Of a DNA stretch of 64,000 bases, positions 43,485 to 52,255 are shown one piece after another (position 1 is the first letter of the stretch; each line of letters opens with the position of its first letter). Source of the DNA: Bacillota bacterium (lineage in GTDB: Bacteria > Bacillota > Clostridia > Tissierellales > Sedimentibacteraceae); the NCBI GenBank assembly GCA_023453025.1, contig JAEXUD010000060.1, positions 34,153 through 98,152 on the forward strand, written 5' to 3'. The translations under genes were made by a program, and so were the position numbers. A model generated the notes under the pieces. The model was not told where the DNA came from and did no database searches. It saw only the letters and a list, made by a program, of their open reading frames with translations.

Positions 43485-44243
43485 ATGAGCTATTTTATTT
43501 TTGATAATAAACAAATATACTATGAGGAAATTGGAACAGGGACGCCATTACTATTTTTACATGGGAATACAGCTTCCTCAAAGATGTTTTCTGAAATTGC
43601 TGAAAAATATAAAAGAAATTTCAAAGTTATTCTAATAGATTTTTTAGGTCATGGAAAATCGGATAGATTGGAAAACTTTCCTATTGATTTATGGTTTTAT
43701 GAAGCTGAACAAATTATAGCATTTATACAAGATAGGAATTATTCAAAGGTAGATATCATCGGATGCAGTGGCGGAGCATTGGTTGTTATCAATGTTGCAT
43801 TAGAAGCTCCTGATCTTGTCAGTAAAGTTATTGCAGATAGTTTTATGGGAGAAAAACCTCTTAAATCATTTATAGAAAATGTTAAAAGCGACAGAGAACT
43901 TTCTAAAAGTGATGAAGGAGTAAGGAGTTTCTATACATACATGCACGGTTCCGATTGGGAACAGATTGTTGATAATGACACAAATGCAATTATTCAGCAC
44001 AGTAAAGATACAGGTGCATATTTCCATAAGCATTTACAATTCTTGAAATCTGATATACTTTTGACGGGCAGTAAAAAAGATGAATTTGTTGAATCTACGG
44101 ATTATTATGAAAAAATTTATGATGCAATGATTAAAAAAATAGGGCATGGGAAAGTTTATTTATTTAATGATGGCGGACACCCTGCCATGCTTACTAATAT
44201 TATGGAATTTTATGAATTAAGTATAGAGTTTTTAAAATCATAA
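43485..44243 (+). CDS. Alpha/beta-hydrolase
   Basis: The 252-residue protein has the HGN oxyanion region (LLFLHGNTASSKMF), the nucleophile elbow GCSGG (Ser in DIIGCSGGALV, about 91-101) and a C-terminal His (FNDGGHPAM). The acid residue is likely Asp in GSKKDEF. The elbow is G-C-S-G-G rather than the more usual G-x-S-x-G with small residues, which still fits. An esterase or lactonase role is possible; the substrate is unknown. Confidence 0.88.
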   Translation: MSYFIFDNKQIYYEEIGTGTPLLFLHGNTASSKMFSEIAEKYKRNFKVILIDFLGHGKSDRLENFPIDLWFYEAEQIIAFIQDRNYSKVDIIGCSGGALVVINVALEAPDLVSKVIADSFMGEKPLKSFIENVKSDRELSKSDEGVRSFYTYMHGSDWEQIVDNDTNAIIQHSKDTGAYFHKHLQFLKSDILLTGSKKDEFVESTDYYEKIYDAMIKKIGHGKVYLFNDGGHPAMLTNIMEFYELSIEFLKS

Positions 44244-44316
44244 CCTTCAATTTAATAGATGTATATATTAAATGAGAATTTGAAGTGCTGATTACTTATT
44301 TTGAGGTATATTAGAA

Positions 44317-44964
44317 ATGAATATAATAATAAGAAAAGAGCAGGAAAAGGATTATAATGAAGTTGAAATAATCACAAGGGAAGCATTTTGGAACCATCAT
44401 AGTCCCGGATGTGACGAGCATTATCTTGTACATATCATGAGAAAATCACCTGATTTTGTGAAAGAATTAGATTATGTTGCGGTTGATGGTAACAGAATAG
44501 TTGGGAATATTATGTATACAAAAGCCTATGTTCTTGGTGACGATAATAAAAAATATTCTGTATTATGTTTTGGTCCTGTTTCGGTTTTGCCGGAATATCA
44601 GGGCAAGGGAATAGGAACAAAGTTGATTGAACATACAAAAATTGAAGCTAAAGACCTGGGGTATAAGGCTATTTTGATTTTTGGCGATCCTGAGTTTTAT
44701 AAGAGAACAGGCTTCATAAGTGCAGAAGCGTATTCAATAGGAACATCATGGAACACTTATGCGGTGCCTTTACTTGCTTGTGAGTTAGTTAGCGGTGCTC
44801 TCGAAGAGTGTAAAGGGCGATTCTTTGAGGGTGAAGTATATGAAATTGACAAGGAAAAGGCAGAAGCGTTTGACAAAACCTTCGCACCGAAAGAGAAAGT
44901 GTCAGGACTGCCCTCCCAGAAAAGATTTTCGGAGCTTGTTTCTATGAATAAGCCAAGAATATGA
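44317..44964 (+). CDS. GNAT-family N-acetyltransferase, YhbS-like
   Basis: The 215-residue protein begins MNIIIRKEQEKDYNEVEIITREAFWNHHSPGCDEHYLV, carries motif A FGPVSVLPEYQGKGIGTKLIEHT (about 87-109) and YKAILIFGDPEFYKRTGF, and has a long C-terminal tail (YEIDKEKAEAFDKTFAPKEK). This matches the YhbS-like family of Firmicutes. A weak ribosome site (GAGGTA) precedes ATG. The substrate is unknown. Confidence 0.88.
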   Translation: MNIIIRKEQEKDYNEVEIITREAFWNHHSPGCDEHYLVHIMRKSPDFVKELDYVAVDGNRIVGNIMYTKAYVLGDDNKKYSVLCFGPVSVLPEYQGKGIGTKLIEHTKIEAKDLGYKAILIFGDPEFYKRTGFISAEAYSIGTSWNTYAVPLLACELVSGALEECKGRFFEGEVYEIDKEKAEAFDKTFAPKEKVSGLPSQKRFSELVSMNKPRI

Positions 44965-45053
44965 GAAATGCTATAAATTTTTATAAGAGGGAAGTATATA
45001 GCTTGCATGCTCCTCAAGGAATTGATGATTGAGGAGTATAAATATGGTTATTC

Positions 45054-45167
45054 ATGGATAAATTATTTTACGGATTTGAATTTACCATAAATAAAAGCAA
45101 ATTGCGAAAAGAACTTAATCTTGAAGGTGATTATTCAAATTTGAATTATTACGCCTATTTAAATTAA
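45054..45167 (+). CDS. Possible 37-codon ORF or gene remnant
   Basis: MDKLFYGFEFTINKSKLRKE and onward to stop at 45165. The composition is protein-like but no good ribosome site stands before it, so it may be the surviving start of a lost gene. Apart from it, 44965-45238 holds nothing I recognise. Confidence 0.25.
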   Translation: MDKLFYGFEFTINKSKLRKELNLEGDYSNLNYYAYLN

Positions 45168-45238
45168 GAACAACCAGTTATTACATCTATAAAAGTATTG
45201 ATTAGGTAGTATTGACGCGGTTCAAAGAAAGGTTAAAA

Positions 45239-45697
45239 ATGGATGACGAATTTTATAATAAATTATTAAGTGATTTATTAGAACTAAAAAATGGAATTGA
45301 CGAAACGAAGAATAAGAAATTAGACCTGGAATTATTGGAACGCATAATTAAAAGATTACATTCATTTGAATGTGAGGAATGTAAGAAATATTTAAAAGTA
45401 ATAAATGGCCAAATCTCAATCCTTAAACAAAAACATAATGCAATAGATGAGAAAGATATAAAAGAATATAATGAAGTGAAAAATAAAATTATCTCACATT
45501 TACAGAAGGAACATAAGTTAGTAACTAAAGATTATTATATTGGAATATATATGTCGTTAGGAATTACTTTTGGTCTTATCTTTGGACTATCCGTATTTGA
45601 CAATATTGCACTTGGATTACCTATAGGGCTTTCGATAGGGTTGGCAATCGGAACAGCAAAAGATGAAGAAGCCAAGAAAAAAGGTTTAGTGATATGA
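45239..45697 (+). CDS. Hypothetical membrane protein with C-terminal Gly-rich helices
   Basis: The ATG at 45239 (AGAAAGG upstream) gives 152 residues: about 100 charged helical residues with a CEECKK pair (FECEECKKYLKVI), then two membrane helices (IGIYMSLGITFGLIFGLSVF and GLPIGLSIGLAIGTA), the second a glycine-zipper type, and a KDEEAKKKG tail. A longer form from TTG 45212 is possible. Family unknown; such proteins often appear near toxin-like or phage-defence genes, but nothing here supports that role. Confidence 0.65.
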   Translation: MDDEFYNKLLSDLLELKNGIDETKNKKLDLELLERIIKRLHSFECEECKKYLKVINGQISILKQKHNAIDEKDIKEYNEVKNKIISHLQKEHKLVTKDYYIGIYMSLGITFGLIFGLSVFDNIALGLPIGLSIGLAIGTAKDEEAKKKGLVI

Positions 45698-45710
45698 AAT
45701 AAAATCTTTC

Positions 45711-46100
45711 ATGAAGCTTTTGATGCAGGGTTTTGTACAGATGTTTTTTACGAAGCGCATTTATCGTGTGCCCATGCCGCATGAAATAGAAAAAATAAGT
45801 GAACAGTTGTGGGTTAGCTATACATCAACTTACAAGGGTCAGATGCACCAAAAGTATTTATGTTCCTTGCCTGCAAATCATTGGGTACCAATTTTGCATG
45901 AAAGTATACAAAATGGAGACACCTGCCTAATTGCAGAACGGGATGGGATAATTGTGGGAAGCACCATATTTGGTAAAGTAAATGAGGGAGAGGAGATATA
46001 TGCAGAATGGCATGCATTTTATCTGTTACCGCAGTATGTCGGTCATGGCATCGGACACTCTTTATATCAAAGAATCGAAGAAGAGCATATGTTAAAATAA
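45711..46100 (+). pseudogene. GNAT acetyltransferase, C-terminally truncated
   Basis: The frame contains IERDGIIVGSTIFGKV-like segments (CLIAERDGIIVGSTIFGK), AEWHAFYLLPQYVGHGIGHSLYQRIEEEHMLK, the acetyl-CoA-binding motif A, and stops at once, without motif B and the final strand found in all complete GNATs. The true start is also unclear (several in-frame ATG codons, none with a good ribosome site). It is most likely a broken gene. Confidence 0.6.
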
Positions 46101-46212
46101 GCATTATGCGAACACTATAAGTTTTTAATTTGCCGAACACTTTGGATTACTTATATTATTTATATAATACGGAGAAAGATAAGAAAATGAAGATTATAAA
46201 TGGGATGCGAAA

Positions 46213-46473
46213 ATGAGTTATAATGACAAAAGTGAACTGATTTTAAATTTAAATAAACTGCATACAACTAATTTAGGAATAAAACGAATTAAAAGAAATC
46301 TTTGTTTAGATGTAGATGATGTTGTCAGTTGGTGTAGAAATAAAATCGAAGAACCAAATAGCAGCATAATCAGAAAAGGGAAAAATTGGTATGTAGAAGC
46401 GAATGTTTGTAAAATAACAGTTAATGCTTATAGTTATACCATAATTACGGCTCATAAGTTAAAGCAAAAATAA
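46213..46473 (+). CDS. DUF3781 family protein, copy 2
   Basis: The 86-residue paralogue of the protein at 39910 has 13 differences by my alignment, several conservative. The following 90 bases are also similar to those after copy 1, including the start of a GNAT gene, so a segment of about 400 bp was duplicated. No truncated HAD gene precedes this copy. The frame is intact, suggesting continued selection, but the ribosome site is weak. Confidence 0.75.
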   Translation: MSYNDKSELILNLNKLHTTNLGIKRIKRNLCLDVDDVVSWCRNKIEEPNSSIIRKGKNWYVEANVCKITVNAYSYTIITAHKLKQK

Positions 46474-46561
46474 AATGCATTTCAAAGATGTGAATGTGTA
46501 TAAAGATAGGGAAATATAATTAGTTTTTATGTGCCAAAAATTAATTTGTATAGGTAAAGCC

Positions 46562-46772
46562 ATGGGGATAAGAAAACTCACTATTGATGATATTTTCAAT
46601 GGGTATATTGGGCAGACACTCTGCTAGCAGGAAAAAGTGAAATAGACTTTCTTTGTCATCAAAGCATACGTAAGTCCAAACTTGCAATTTGCATCGCAAA
46701 AATATTTGATTCATCCATTGTGCGGAATTGGAAAACCGTTAATAAGCTATATGATATGTTAAATTACAATAA
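46562..46772 (+). pseudogene. Chimeric pseudogene: GNAT start fused to DUF1697 end
   Basis: ATGGGGATAAGAAAACTCAC resembles the start of the GNAT gene at 40259. From about 46602 the DNA instead follows the last part of the DUF1697 gene (compare from 42422), with a stop soon after the junction and a one-base deletion near the end. The chimera shows that two duplicated segments were joined. Confidence 0.75.
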
Positions 46773-46850
46773 ATTTCGTATTATGGCAGGTTTTTATGAG
46801 ATAAAAAGCAATTCGAACGAAGTTATCATATTCAGCGAAAGGAGGTTCGA

Positions 46851-47237
46851 ATGATTATAAAAAAATATTCTATATCGGATGAAATACCCTTATTTGACAT
46901 GCTCAGGGAAGAGGGAGATGAATGGAGCGATTATCACGGTGAAAAAGGACATGCCAAATATTTAGGAGCATTGGAATCAAGTGCTACTTATTTAGCTTAT
47001 GATGGCAGTATGCTATGTGGATATGCTCGCTGCCGTGAAGATTACGGTTTTGGTGTCTATGTGTACGATTTGCTTGTAAGAAAAACTTATCGAGGAAGGC
47101 AAATTGGAAAAATGTTAATGGAGCAAGCCTGTAAGGACTTCCCTGATCAACCTGTATATGTGATGAGTGATGTAGACATATATTATGAAAAGCTTGGATA
47201 CCACAGAGAAGGGTCAATATTTGAGGTTAAGCAATAG
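46851..47237 (+). CDS. GNAT-family N-acetyltransferase, 128 aa
   Basis: Short GNAT: IIKKYSISDEIPLFDML, LCGYARCREDYGFGVYVYDLLVRKTYRGRQIGKMLMEQACKDF with motif A (about 74-92), and VYVMSDVDIYYEKLGYHREG as motif B. AAAGGAGG before ATG is strong. The substrate is unknown. It lies just after the chimeric pseudogene. Confidence 0.85.
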   Translation: MIIKKYSISDEIPLFDMLREEGDEWSDYHGEKGHAKYLGALESSATYLAYDGSMLCGYARCREDYGFGVYVYDLLVRKTYRGRQIGKMLMEQACKDFPDQPVYVMSDVDIYYEKLGYHREGSIFEVKQ

Positions 47238-47326
47238 GGTATTCCTTGAAAAAACTTTGACATCTATAAGCCAGCATAAACGTCATCTGAAGAAAAGACA
47301 AAATTGAACAGGAAAACAAAACAGAC

Positions 47327-47743
47327 ATGTGGATTGAAAAGATAAAACCGTATATGGCATATAATCAATTTATCAAACCGAAAAGTGGTGTTGATGCTGC
47401 AGTTATAAATGAGGCTGAACAAAAGCTGGGATTTCAGTTTACACCTGAGCTAACCTCATTGCTGTCGGAGATTAACGGATACGATGTTCTTTTATTTTCT
47501 GTTGAGCAAATTGTTACTTATAATATTGATTCCAGAAGAGATTTCAGGGAAGTATATGATGGAATTGATAATTTATTGTTTATTGCCGGAAACGGCTGTG
47601 GGGATTATTTTGCCTATAGGATTGCAGATGGAGCCATCATTTCCACCGATATAGTTCGATGGGAGCATGAAGACAACTCAATTGTTCCGATTGCCTGCAA
47701 TCTGGCGAAATTGATTGAGAAATATCATACAGACCAGGCATAA
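47327..47743 (+). CDS. SMI1/KNR4-family protein
   Basis: The 138-residue protein shows the SUKH pattern: INEAEQKLGFQFTPELTSLLSEINGYDVL, FIAGNGCGDYFAYRI and IVRWEHEDNSI. SUKH proteins often act as immunity proteins against polymorphic toxins, but also exist alone as here. No toxin with a matching domain was seen nearby. The ribosome site is weak. Confidence 0.82.
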   Translation: MWIEKIKPYMAYNQFIKPKSGVDAAVINEAEQKLGFQFTPELTSLLSEINGYDVLLFSVEQIVTYNIDSRRDFREVYDGIDNLLFIAGNGCGDYFAYRIADGAIISTDIVRWEHEDNSIVPIACNLAKLIEKYHTDQA

Positions 47744-47792
47744 TGATGATATTTTATAAAATATATTTTAAGATTATGAAAGGAAAATAAGT

Positions 47793-48425
47793 ATGGCATT
47801 TGATTATAAAAAAGAATATAAGGAATTTTATATGCCTAAAAACAAACCGAGCATAGTTAATATTCCTAAAATGAATTATATTGCAGTCAGTGGGAAAGGA
47901 AATCCAAATGATGAAAATGGAGAGTATAATAAATCAATAGAATTATTGTATGGTATCGCTTATACAATAAAAATGAGCTATAAGGGCGATTATAAGATTG
48001 ACGGATATTTTGAATATGTTGTCCCTCCATTGGAAGGATTTTGGTGGCAGGATGGAATTAAAGGCATGGATTATAATAAAAAAGAAGAGCTGAATTTTAT
48101 ATCCATAATAAGACTTCCGGATTTTGTTACTGAGCAAGATTTTGAATGGGCGATTAAAGAAGCGACAAGAAAGAAAAAAATTGATTATTCAAAAGTTAAA
48201 TTTTTTATTTATGATGAGGGTCTGTGTGTTCAATGCATGCACTTAGGTTCTTACGATGACGAGCCTGCAACCACAAAGCTCATGGAAGACTTTGCAAGAG
48301 AAAACGGATACAAAATAGATATTACAGATACCAGGCTTCATCACGAAATATATTTAAGTGACCCAAGAAGATGTGAAACTGCCAAATTAAAAACAGTTAT
48401 AAGACATCCGGTTAAAAAAATATAA
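47793..48425 (+). CDS. GyrI-like small-molecule-binding domain protein
   Basis: The 210-residue protein starts MAFDYKKEYKEFYMPKNKPSIVNIPKMNYIAVSGKGNPND, continues with YEYVVPPLEGFWWQ-like residues (YFEYVVPPLEGFWW) and ends KLKTVIRHPVKK, the pattern of the GyrI-like family (SHS2 fold, ligand or xenobiotic binding) common in Firmicutes. AAAGGAA precedes ATG. A copy of its first residues occurs at 50396. Confidence 0.87.
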   Translation: MAFDYKKEYKEFYMPKNKPSIVNIPKMNYIAVSGKGNPNDENGEYNKSIELLYGIAYTIKMSYKGDYKIDGYFEYVVPPLEGFWWQDGIKGMDYNKKEELNFISIIRLPDFVTEQDFEWAIKEATRKKKIDYSKVKFFIYDEGLCVQCMHLGSYDDEPATTKLMEDFARENGYKIDITDTRLHHEIYLSDPRRCETAKLKTVIRHPVKKI

Positions 48426-48523
48426 ATATGAACTTTAAGTGGTAGATTAGTAAGTTTGTATTATTGATTGCGGCATACATCAAATGAATTTATCATTAAT
48501 TTCTATAATAGGAGGATGAGGTT

Positions 48524-49126
48524 ATGAATCACATGGGTACGGTTAAAATTGAAACAAAGAGGCTGCTGTTGAGACAATTTAAAGAAAGAGACATAGATGC
48601 AGCATTTAATAATTGGACAAGTGATGAAAAGGTTGCGGAGTTCTTAAGATGGCCTACACACAAATCAATTGAAACAACTGAAGGCATCTTGAAGGAGTGG
48701 ATAGATTTATATAAAAATAAAGATTTTTATCAATGGGCCATTGTATTTAAAGAATACGGAGATGTGCCTATCGGTACAATTAGTGTTGTTGACAAAAACG
48801 AAAAGTTAAATATAGTGCATATCGGCTATTGCATCGGAAGCAAGTGGTGGAATCAAGGCATCACAAGTGAAGCATTTTCCGGAATTATTCCTTTCCTTTT
48901 TGACGAAGTAAAAGTAAATCGAATTGAATCACAGCATGACCCCAACAATCCCAACTCGGGAAAGGTCATGACTAAGTGTGGTCTGAAATATGAGGGAACC
49001 CTAAGACAAGCCGATTTTAGCAATAAAGGAGTTGTTGATGCGGCAATGTACAGTATTTTAGCGAGTGAATATTATACTTATAAAAAAACTCATAAATCAG
49101 AATATATAAAAATGAAGTATAGATAA
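48524..49126 (+). CDS. GNAT-family acetyltransferase, RimJ/RimL-like
   Basis: The 200-residue protein has IETKRLLLRQFKERDIDAAFNNWTSDEKVAEFLRWP, HIGYCIGSKWWNQGITSEAFSGII, RIESQHDPNNPNSGKVMTKCGLKYEGTLRQAD: the RimJ/RimL group that modifies protein N-termini or small molecules. TAGGAGGATGAGG precedes ATG. It is complete, unlike several neighbours. Confidence 0.9.
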   Translation: MNHMGTVKIETKRLLLRQFKERDIDAAFNNWTSDEKVAEFLRWPTHKSIETTEGILKEWIDLYKNKDFYQWAIVFKEYGDVPIGTISVVDKNEKLNIVHIGYCIGSKWWNQGITSEAFSGIIPFLFDEVKVNRIESQHDPNNPNSGKVMTKCGLKYEGTLRQADFSNKGVVDAAMYSILASEYYTYKKTHKSEYIKMKYR

Positions 49127-49235
49127 ATTTGGTGTCTTTTTGTATAACTGATTGTTATATAAACAAATGATAAATAGGAATTTGTAGCATGGATTATTTA
49201 TATAACTTTTATCAATAATGTCGGAGGTTAATTCA

Positions 49236-49904
49236 ATGAAATGTTATGGTTATGAAACTGAAACCCAGTTAATCTTATGCGTAGAAGATGTTGCTCCGGA
49301 ATTTGAAAAAAATCTTGTGGCTGCTTGGTTTCAAAAAACCGATACAGGCTTTACAAAAATTTATCCTATGACAGATAAAGACAACGGAGTTAGTGCAAAA
49401 GATAGAGAAATTGTAAAAAGCAATTTTGCCAGACTGGGGAAATCAATGTTTGTAGGAAATTTGGATTGGAAAGATATCTTGCTATTCCTTGCCAAAAAAT
49501 TTTCGGAAAACAATATAGAATGGTATATATTTGGCAGTGTTAGTGATGCTGTTATCGGTGTAGACATTGTACCCCACGATATAGATATAATTGTTCATAC
49601 AAAGGATTTTTATAAGGTAAAAGATATGTTTTTAGACTATATTGTTGAACCATTTGTGGACAATAAAGGAGCTTGGCTGGTTAGGTATTTTGGCCGTTTG
49701 TGTACCGGAAGTGCATATATTGATGTAGTTGCAGATGAAAAAATGAATTTAGAAAATCATCCATATGATAGTGTTTCTTGGAACGGATTTAATGTATTTG
49801 TTGAACCTTTTAAGAATAGATACCAGCTTGAATTAAAGCGTAATAGACCTGAAAGAATTAAATCAATGGAAGAATATATGAAAAAATTGGAGCATACCAA
49901 ATGA
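49236..49904 (+). CDS. Nucleotidyltransferase-like protein
   Basis: Start at 49236 (222 residues) with GGAGG 7-8 bases upstream; ATG 49218 overlaps that site. The segment WYIFGSVSDAVIGVDIVPHDIDIIVHT has the GS and D-x-D motifs of the minimal nucleotidyltransferase fold (AbiEii/aminoglycoside-type), here with a long insertion between GS and DID. The first 100 residues are a separate helical domain. Substrate or antitoxin role unknown. Confidence 0.75.
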   Translation: MKCYGYETETQLILCVEDVAPEFEKNLVAAWFQKTDTGFTKIYPMTDKDNGVSAKDREIVKSNFARLGKSMFVGNLDWKDILLFLAKKFSENNIEWYIFGSVSDAVIGVDIVPHDIDIIVHTKDFYKVKDMFLDYIVEPFVDNKGAWLVRYFGRLCTGSAYIDVVADEKMNLENHPYDSVSWNGFNVFVEPFKNRYQLELKRNRPERIKSMEEYMKKLEHTK

Positions 49905-49957
49905 GCATTATATGAAGCAAATAAATTCCAATAAAAATTATTGAAAACAAGTATATT

Positions 49958-50296
49958 ATGCAATATAATAAGGGTGCAGAAAGCGTATCTTCAGGGAATG
50001 CCGCTAAGGAAGAATGTATAAAAAAGGACATATTGAAAGAATTCTTATTAAAGCATGGATCGGAGGTGCGTAATATGCTATTTGCAGAGTTTAACAGGGA
50101 AGAGGAACTAAAGGTCGCCCGGGAAGAAGCAAAAGAAGAAGGCATTGAAATAGGTATTGAAAAAGGTATCGAAAAAGGCAGGGAAGAGACAATAAACAAT
50201 GTAGCCAGAGAGATGCTGAAAAAAGGAGCCGAAATAGATTTTGTCAGCGGAGTGACAAAACTTCCGAAAGAAAAGATTGTAGAATTTCAAAAATAA
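49958..50296 (+). pseudogene. C-terminal remnant of an Rpn-family recombination-promoting nuclease/transposase
   Basis: ECIKKDILKEFLLKHGSEVRNMLFAEFNRE and the Glu/Lys/Gly repeats EEGIEIGIEKGIEKGREE, then AREMLKKGAEIDFVSGVTKL are typical of the C-terminal part of PD-(D/E)xK Rpn proteins; the nuclease domain (about 200 residues) is missing. It marks the right edge of the accessory region. Confidence 0.65.
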
Positions 50297-50395
50297 ATAA
50301 ACAGTGAAAAAACCGTATGATTTAAATGCAGCATTCGGAAGTTATATTGGATGCTGCATATTTTATTATTTAAAATTTATGAAAGTAGAGTATAT

Positions 50396-50467
50396 ATGAC
50401 CTTTGATTATAAAAAGGAATATATCTTAATCGGTTTGGTTATCGGTGCAAACATAAGACATAAATAA
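50396..50467 (+). pseudogene. Copy of the first codons of the GyrI-like gene
   Basis: MTFDYKKEY at 50396 is the same as the start of the gene at 47793 (MAFDYKKEY) at protein and DNA level, then diverges (ILIGLVIGANIRHK) and stops after 23 codons. It is one more trace of segment duplication. The rest of 50297-50518 has no gene I recognise. Confidence 0.55.
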
Positions 50468-50518
50468 CTATCATGAGCTTGACAGTGATATATAAAATAA
50501 GAAAAAAATACTAATGAG

Positions 50519-51448
50519 GTGTGGACGTTGAAAAAGAATTCAGAAGTTTTAATAGCAGCTTTAATACTGCTTAACATATTTACATTGTTTAAATTAAACA
50601 GTATTCAAAATTCATTGGATAATAATTACAGAGAAATCAGATATACAGTTGAAGATACAAGAAACAAGGTTTCAAGCTTTACATCAGATATTAATTCATT
50701 AATTGAAAAACAAGCCAGCATAATTGACAGCTACGAAGTAACATTTGGTGATAAGCTCAATTCTGATTTGACTGTAACTGTGAAATTGTCTGTAGTGCCA
50801 AAGGAATATACAGATGAAACAAATTTAAGCCTTTTATTTAACGATAAAAATATTACAATGGAGAAAAATGGTGCTGCATTTTCTGGAGCTGTTGACGTAA
50901 ATATTTTTGAAGAATTCAAGCCAATGATAGTAATAGAACAAGATGGGGTTAAGAAAACGGAAAGTATTGATGAATACTATGACCAGCATAAATATATTTT
51001 AGATATAGATGGCAGATATAACGGCAAAGAATCATATCGCTCCGGAAAATATATATTTTTTGATGGAAATATAGACATTCAGGTTGTTTCACCGCAAGGA
51101 AACTTACCTGAAGATGTAAAAATTATATATGATGTAAACGGAAAGACAGTCAAGGAGCAAGATGCGGAAGCATTTGAAAATAATTATGACAATATCTCGA
51201 ACATTTTTAATATAGATATAAAAAATGAACAGTTTGATTTAAATGCAAATGATAAATTGACCATGTATGCTGTCGTTAAAGATAATTTTGGGTTAAATTA
51301 CAAATATGTGTTTAAATACATTGAAATAGACAGCGAGGGCAACCCTCTGCGTCTTATAGCTGAATGGACGACCGGAACAATTGTTGAAATCAGTGATAAT
51401 GAAGGAAACATTCTATATATTCCTGATTATTTGAAGAATAAATATTAG
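50519..51448 (+). CDS. Membrane-anchored extracytosolic protein, unknown family
   Basis: The 309-residue protein has one N-terminal membrane helix (EVLIAALILLNIFTLFKL), a coiled-coil stretch (about 25-70) and a beta-rich extracytosolic part ending near IPDYLKNKY. No cysteines or enzymatic motifs were seen. The frame can start at GTG 50519 or TTG 50528; GAGG before either is modest. The topology suits a surface or signalling scaffold. A perfect 18-bp terminator stem follows. Confidence 0.65.
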   Translation: MWTLKKNSEVLIAALILLNIFTLFKLNSIQNSLDNNYREIRYTVEDTRNKVSSFTSDINSLIEKQASIIDSYEVTFGDKLNSDLTVTVKLSVVPKEYTDETNLSLLFNDKNITMEKNGAAFSGAVDVNIFEEFKPMIVIEQDGVKKTESIDEYYDQHKYILDIDGRYNGKESYRSGKYIFFDGNIDIQVVSPQGNLPEDVKIIYDVNGKTVKEQDAEAFENNYDNISNIFNIDIKNEQFDLNANDKLTMYAVVKDNFGLNYKYVFKYIEIDSEGNPLRLIAEWTTGTIVEISDNEGNILYIPDYLKNKY

Positions 51449-51506
51449 AATTGTTTTCTGAGAAAAATTCTTTTGTTGAAAGTAGTTATATATTGAAAAA
51501 GATGAA

Positions 51507-51562
51507 AAAGCGTACTACAAATATCCCATAAATCTTAATTTGGTATATTTGTAGTACGCTTT
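51507..51562 (+). terminator. Strong terminator hairpin
   Basis: Perfect 18-bp stem (51507-51524 with 51545-51562; arm AAAGCGTACTACAAATAT) around a 20-base loop. Sequence 51563-51769 is AT-rich; apart from possible operator repeats (TTCTAAA at 51632-51638 and 51749-51755, the second inside palindrome ACATTTCTAAATGT) nothing else was recognised. Confidence 0.8.
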
Positions 51563-51745
51563 TATATTAATAATTATATATTACAGCCTTTTATAAGCTA
51601 TATGAGAGGCAGGTGAATAAATAGAATCATATTCTAAAAACATACAAAAACTAATTATAATATTAAATATAAAATGTTGAAAATTCAACGATATTAGAAA
51701 CTGCGATGCAATTGCTAATACAATTAATTAAATTAAATAGAAAAA

Positions 51746-51798
51746 CATTTCTAAATGTAGAAAAAAATATTGACTTTTTTAACCAATAAGAATATAAT
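51746..51798 (+). promoter_or_regulatory. Promoter and operator candidate of the ectoine-like catabolic cluster
   Basis: TTGACT (51770-51775), 17 bp, TATAAT (51793-51798). The palindrome ACATTTCTAAATGT (about 51746-51759) sits just upstream of the -35. TTCTAAA also occurs at the promoter of the IclR-adjacent operon (60026). Confidence 0.75.
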
Positions 51799-51845
51799 AT
51801 TTTCATGAAAACGTTGGATGTCAAATGTGAAAGGAGGTCATATTT

Positions 51846-52235
51846 ATGGAAAAGAAATTCCTGCATCCTGAATGCTCGCCTGTTCCTGCAGGCCCTTATA
51901 CTCCGGCTGTTATTGCAAACGGTTTTGTGTTTTTAAGCGGACAAACTCCCGAAAAACCTGGTACTGACGAAATAATAGAAGGTGATATGATAGTACAGGC
52001 AAGACAGGTGTTTGAAAATATTCAGAGTATCCTTGCAGCTTCGGGCTGCACAATGCAAGATGTTATAAAAGTAAACGCTTACTTGGTTGATATGAATGAT
52101 TTTAGTAAATTTAATGAAGTTTATAGGCAGTTTTTTTCTAAACCATATCCTGCACGCACTACTGTAAAATGTGATGTTGCAGGGGATTGCTTATTGGAGG
52201 TAGATGTAACAGCATTGCTTCCTGATGATAAATAA
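51846..52235 (+). CDS. ridA: RidA-family enamine/imine deaminase
   Basis: The 129-residue RidA/YjgF protein has PAGPYTPAVIANGFVFLSGQTPE near the N-terminus, then VFENIQSILAASGCTMQDVIKVNAYLVDMNDFSKFNEVYRQFF, and PARTTVKCDVAGDCLLEVDVTALLP with the conserved Arg and Glu of the active site. It hydrolyses enamines made by PLP dehydratases, and the next gene encodes such a dehydratase 20 bases away. It is the first gene of the cluster (AAAGGAGG before ATG). Confidence 0.92.
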   Translation: MEKKFLHPECSPVPAGPYTPAVIANGFVFLSGQTPEKPGTDEIIEGDMIVQARQVFENIQSILAASGCTMQDVIKVNAYLVDMNDFSKFNEVYRQFFSKPYPARTTVKCDVAGDCLLEVDVTALLPDDK

Positions 52236-52255
52236 AACAAATATAATGGGGTGAT

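Noticed and set aside
31556..50467. Chromosomal integron cassette array
   Set aside because: Gene content looks cassette-like, but I found no tyrosine integrase and no shared attC-like palindromes between genes; spacers differ from gene to gene.
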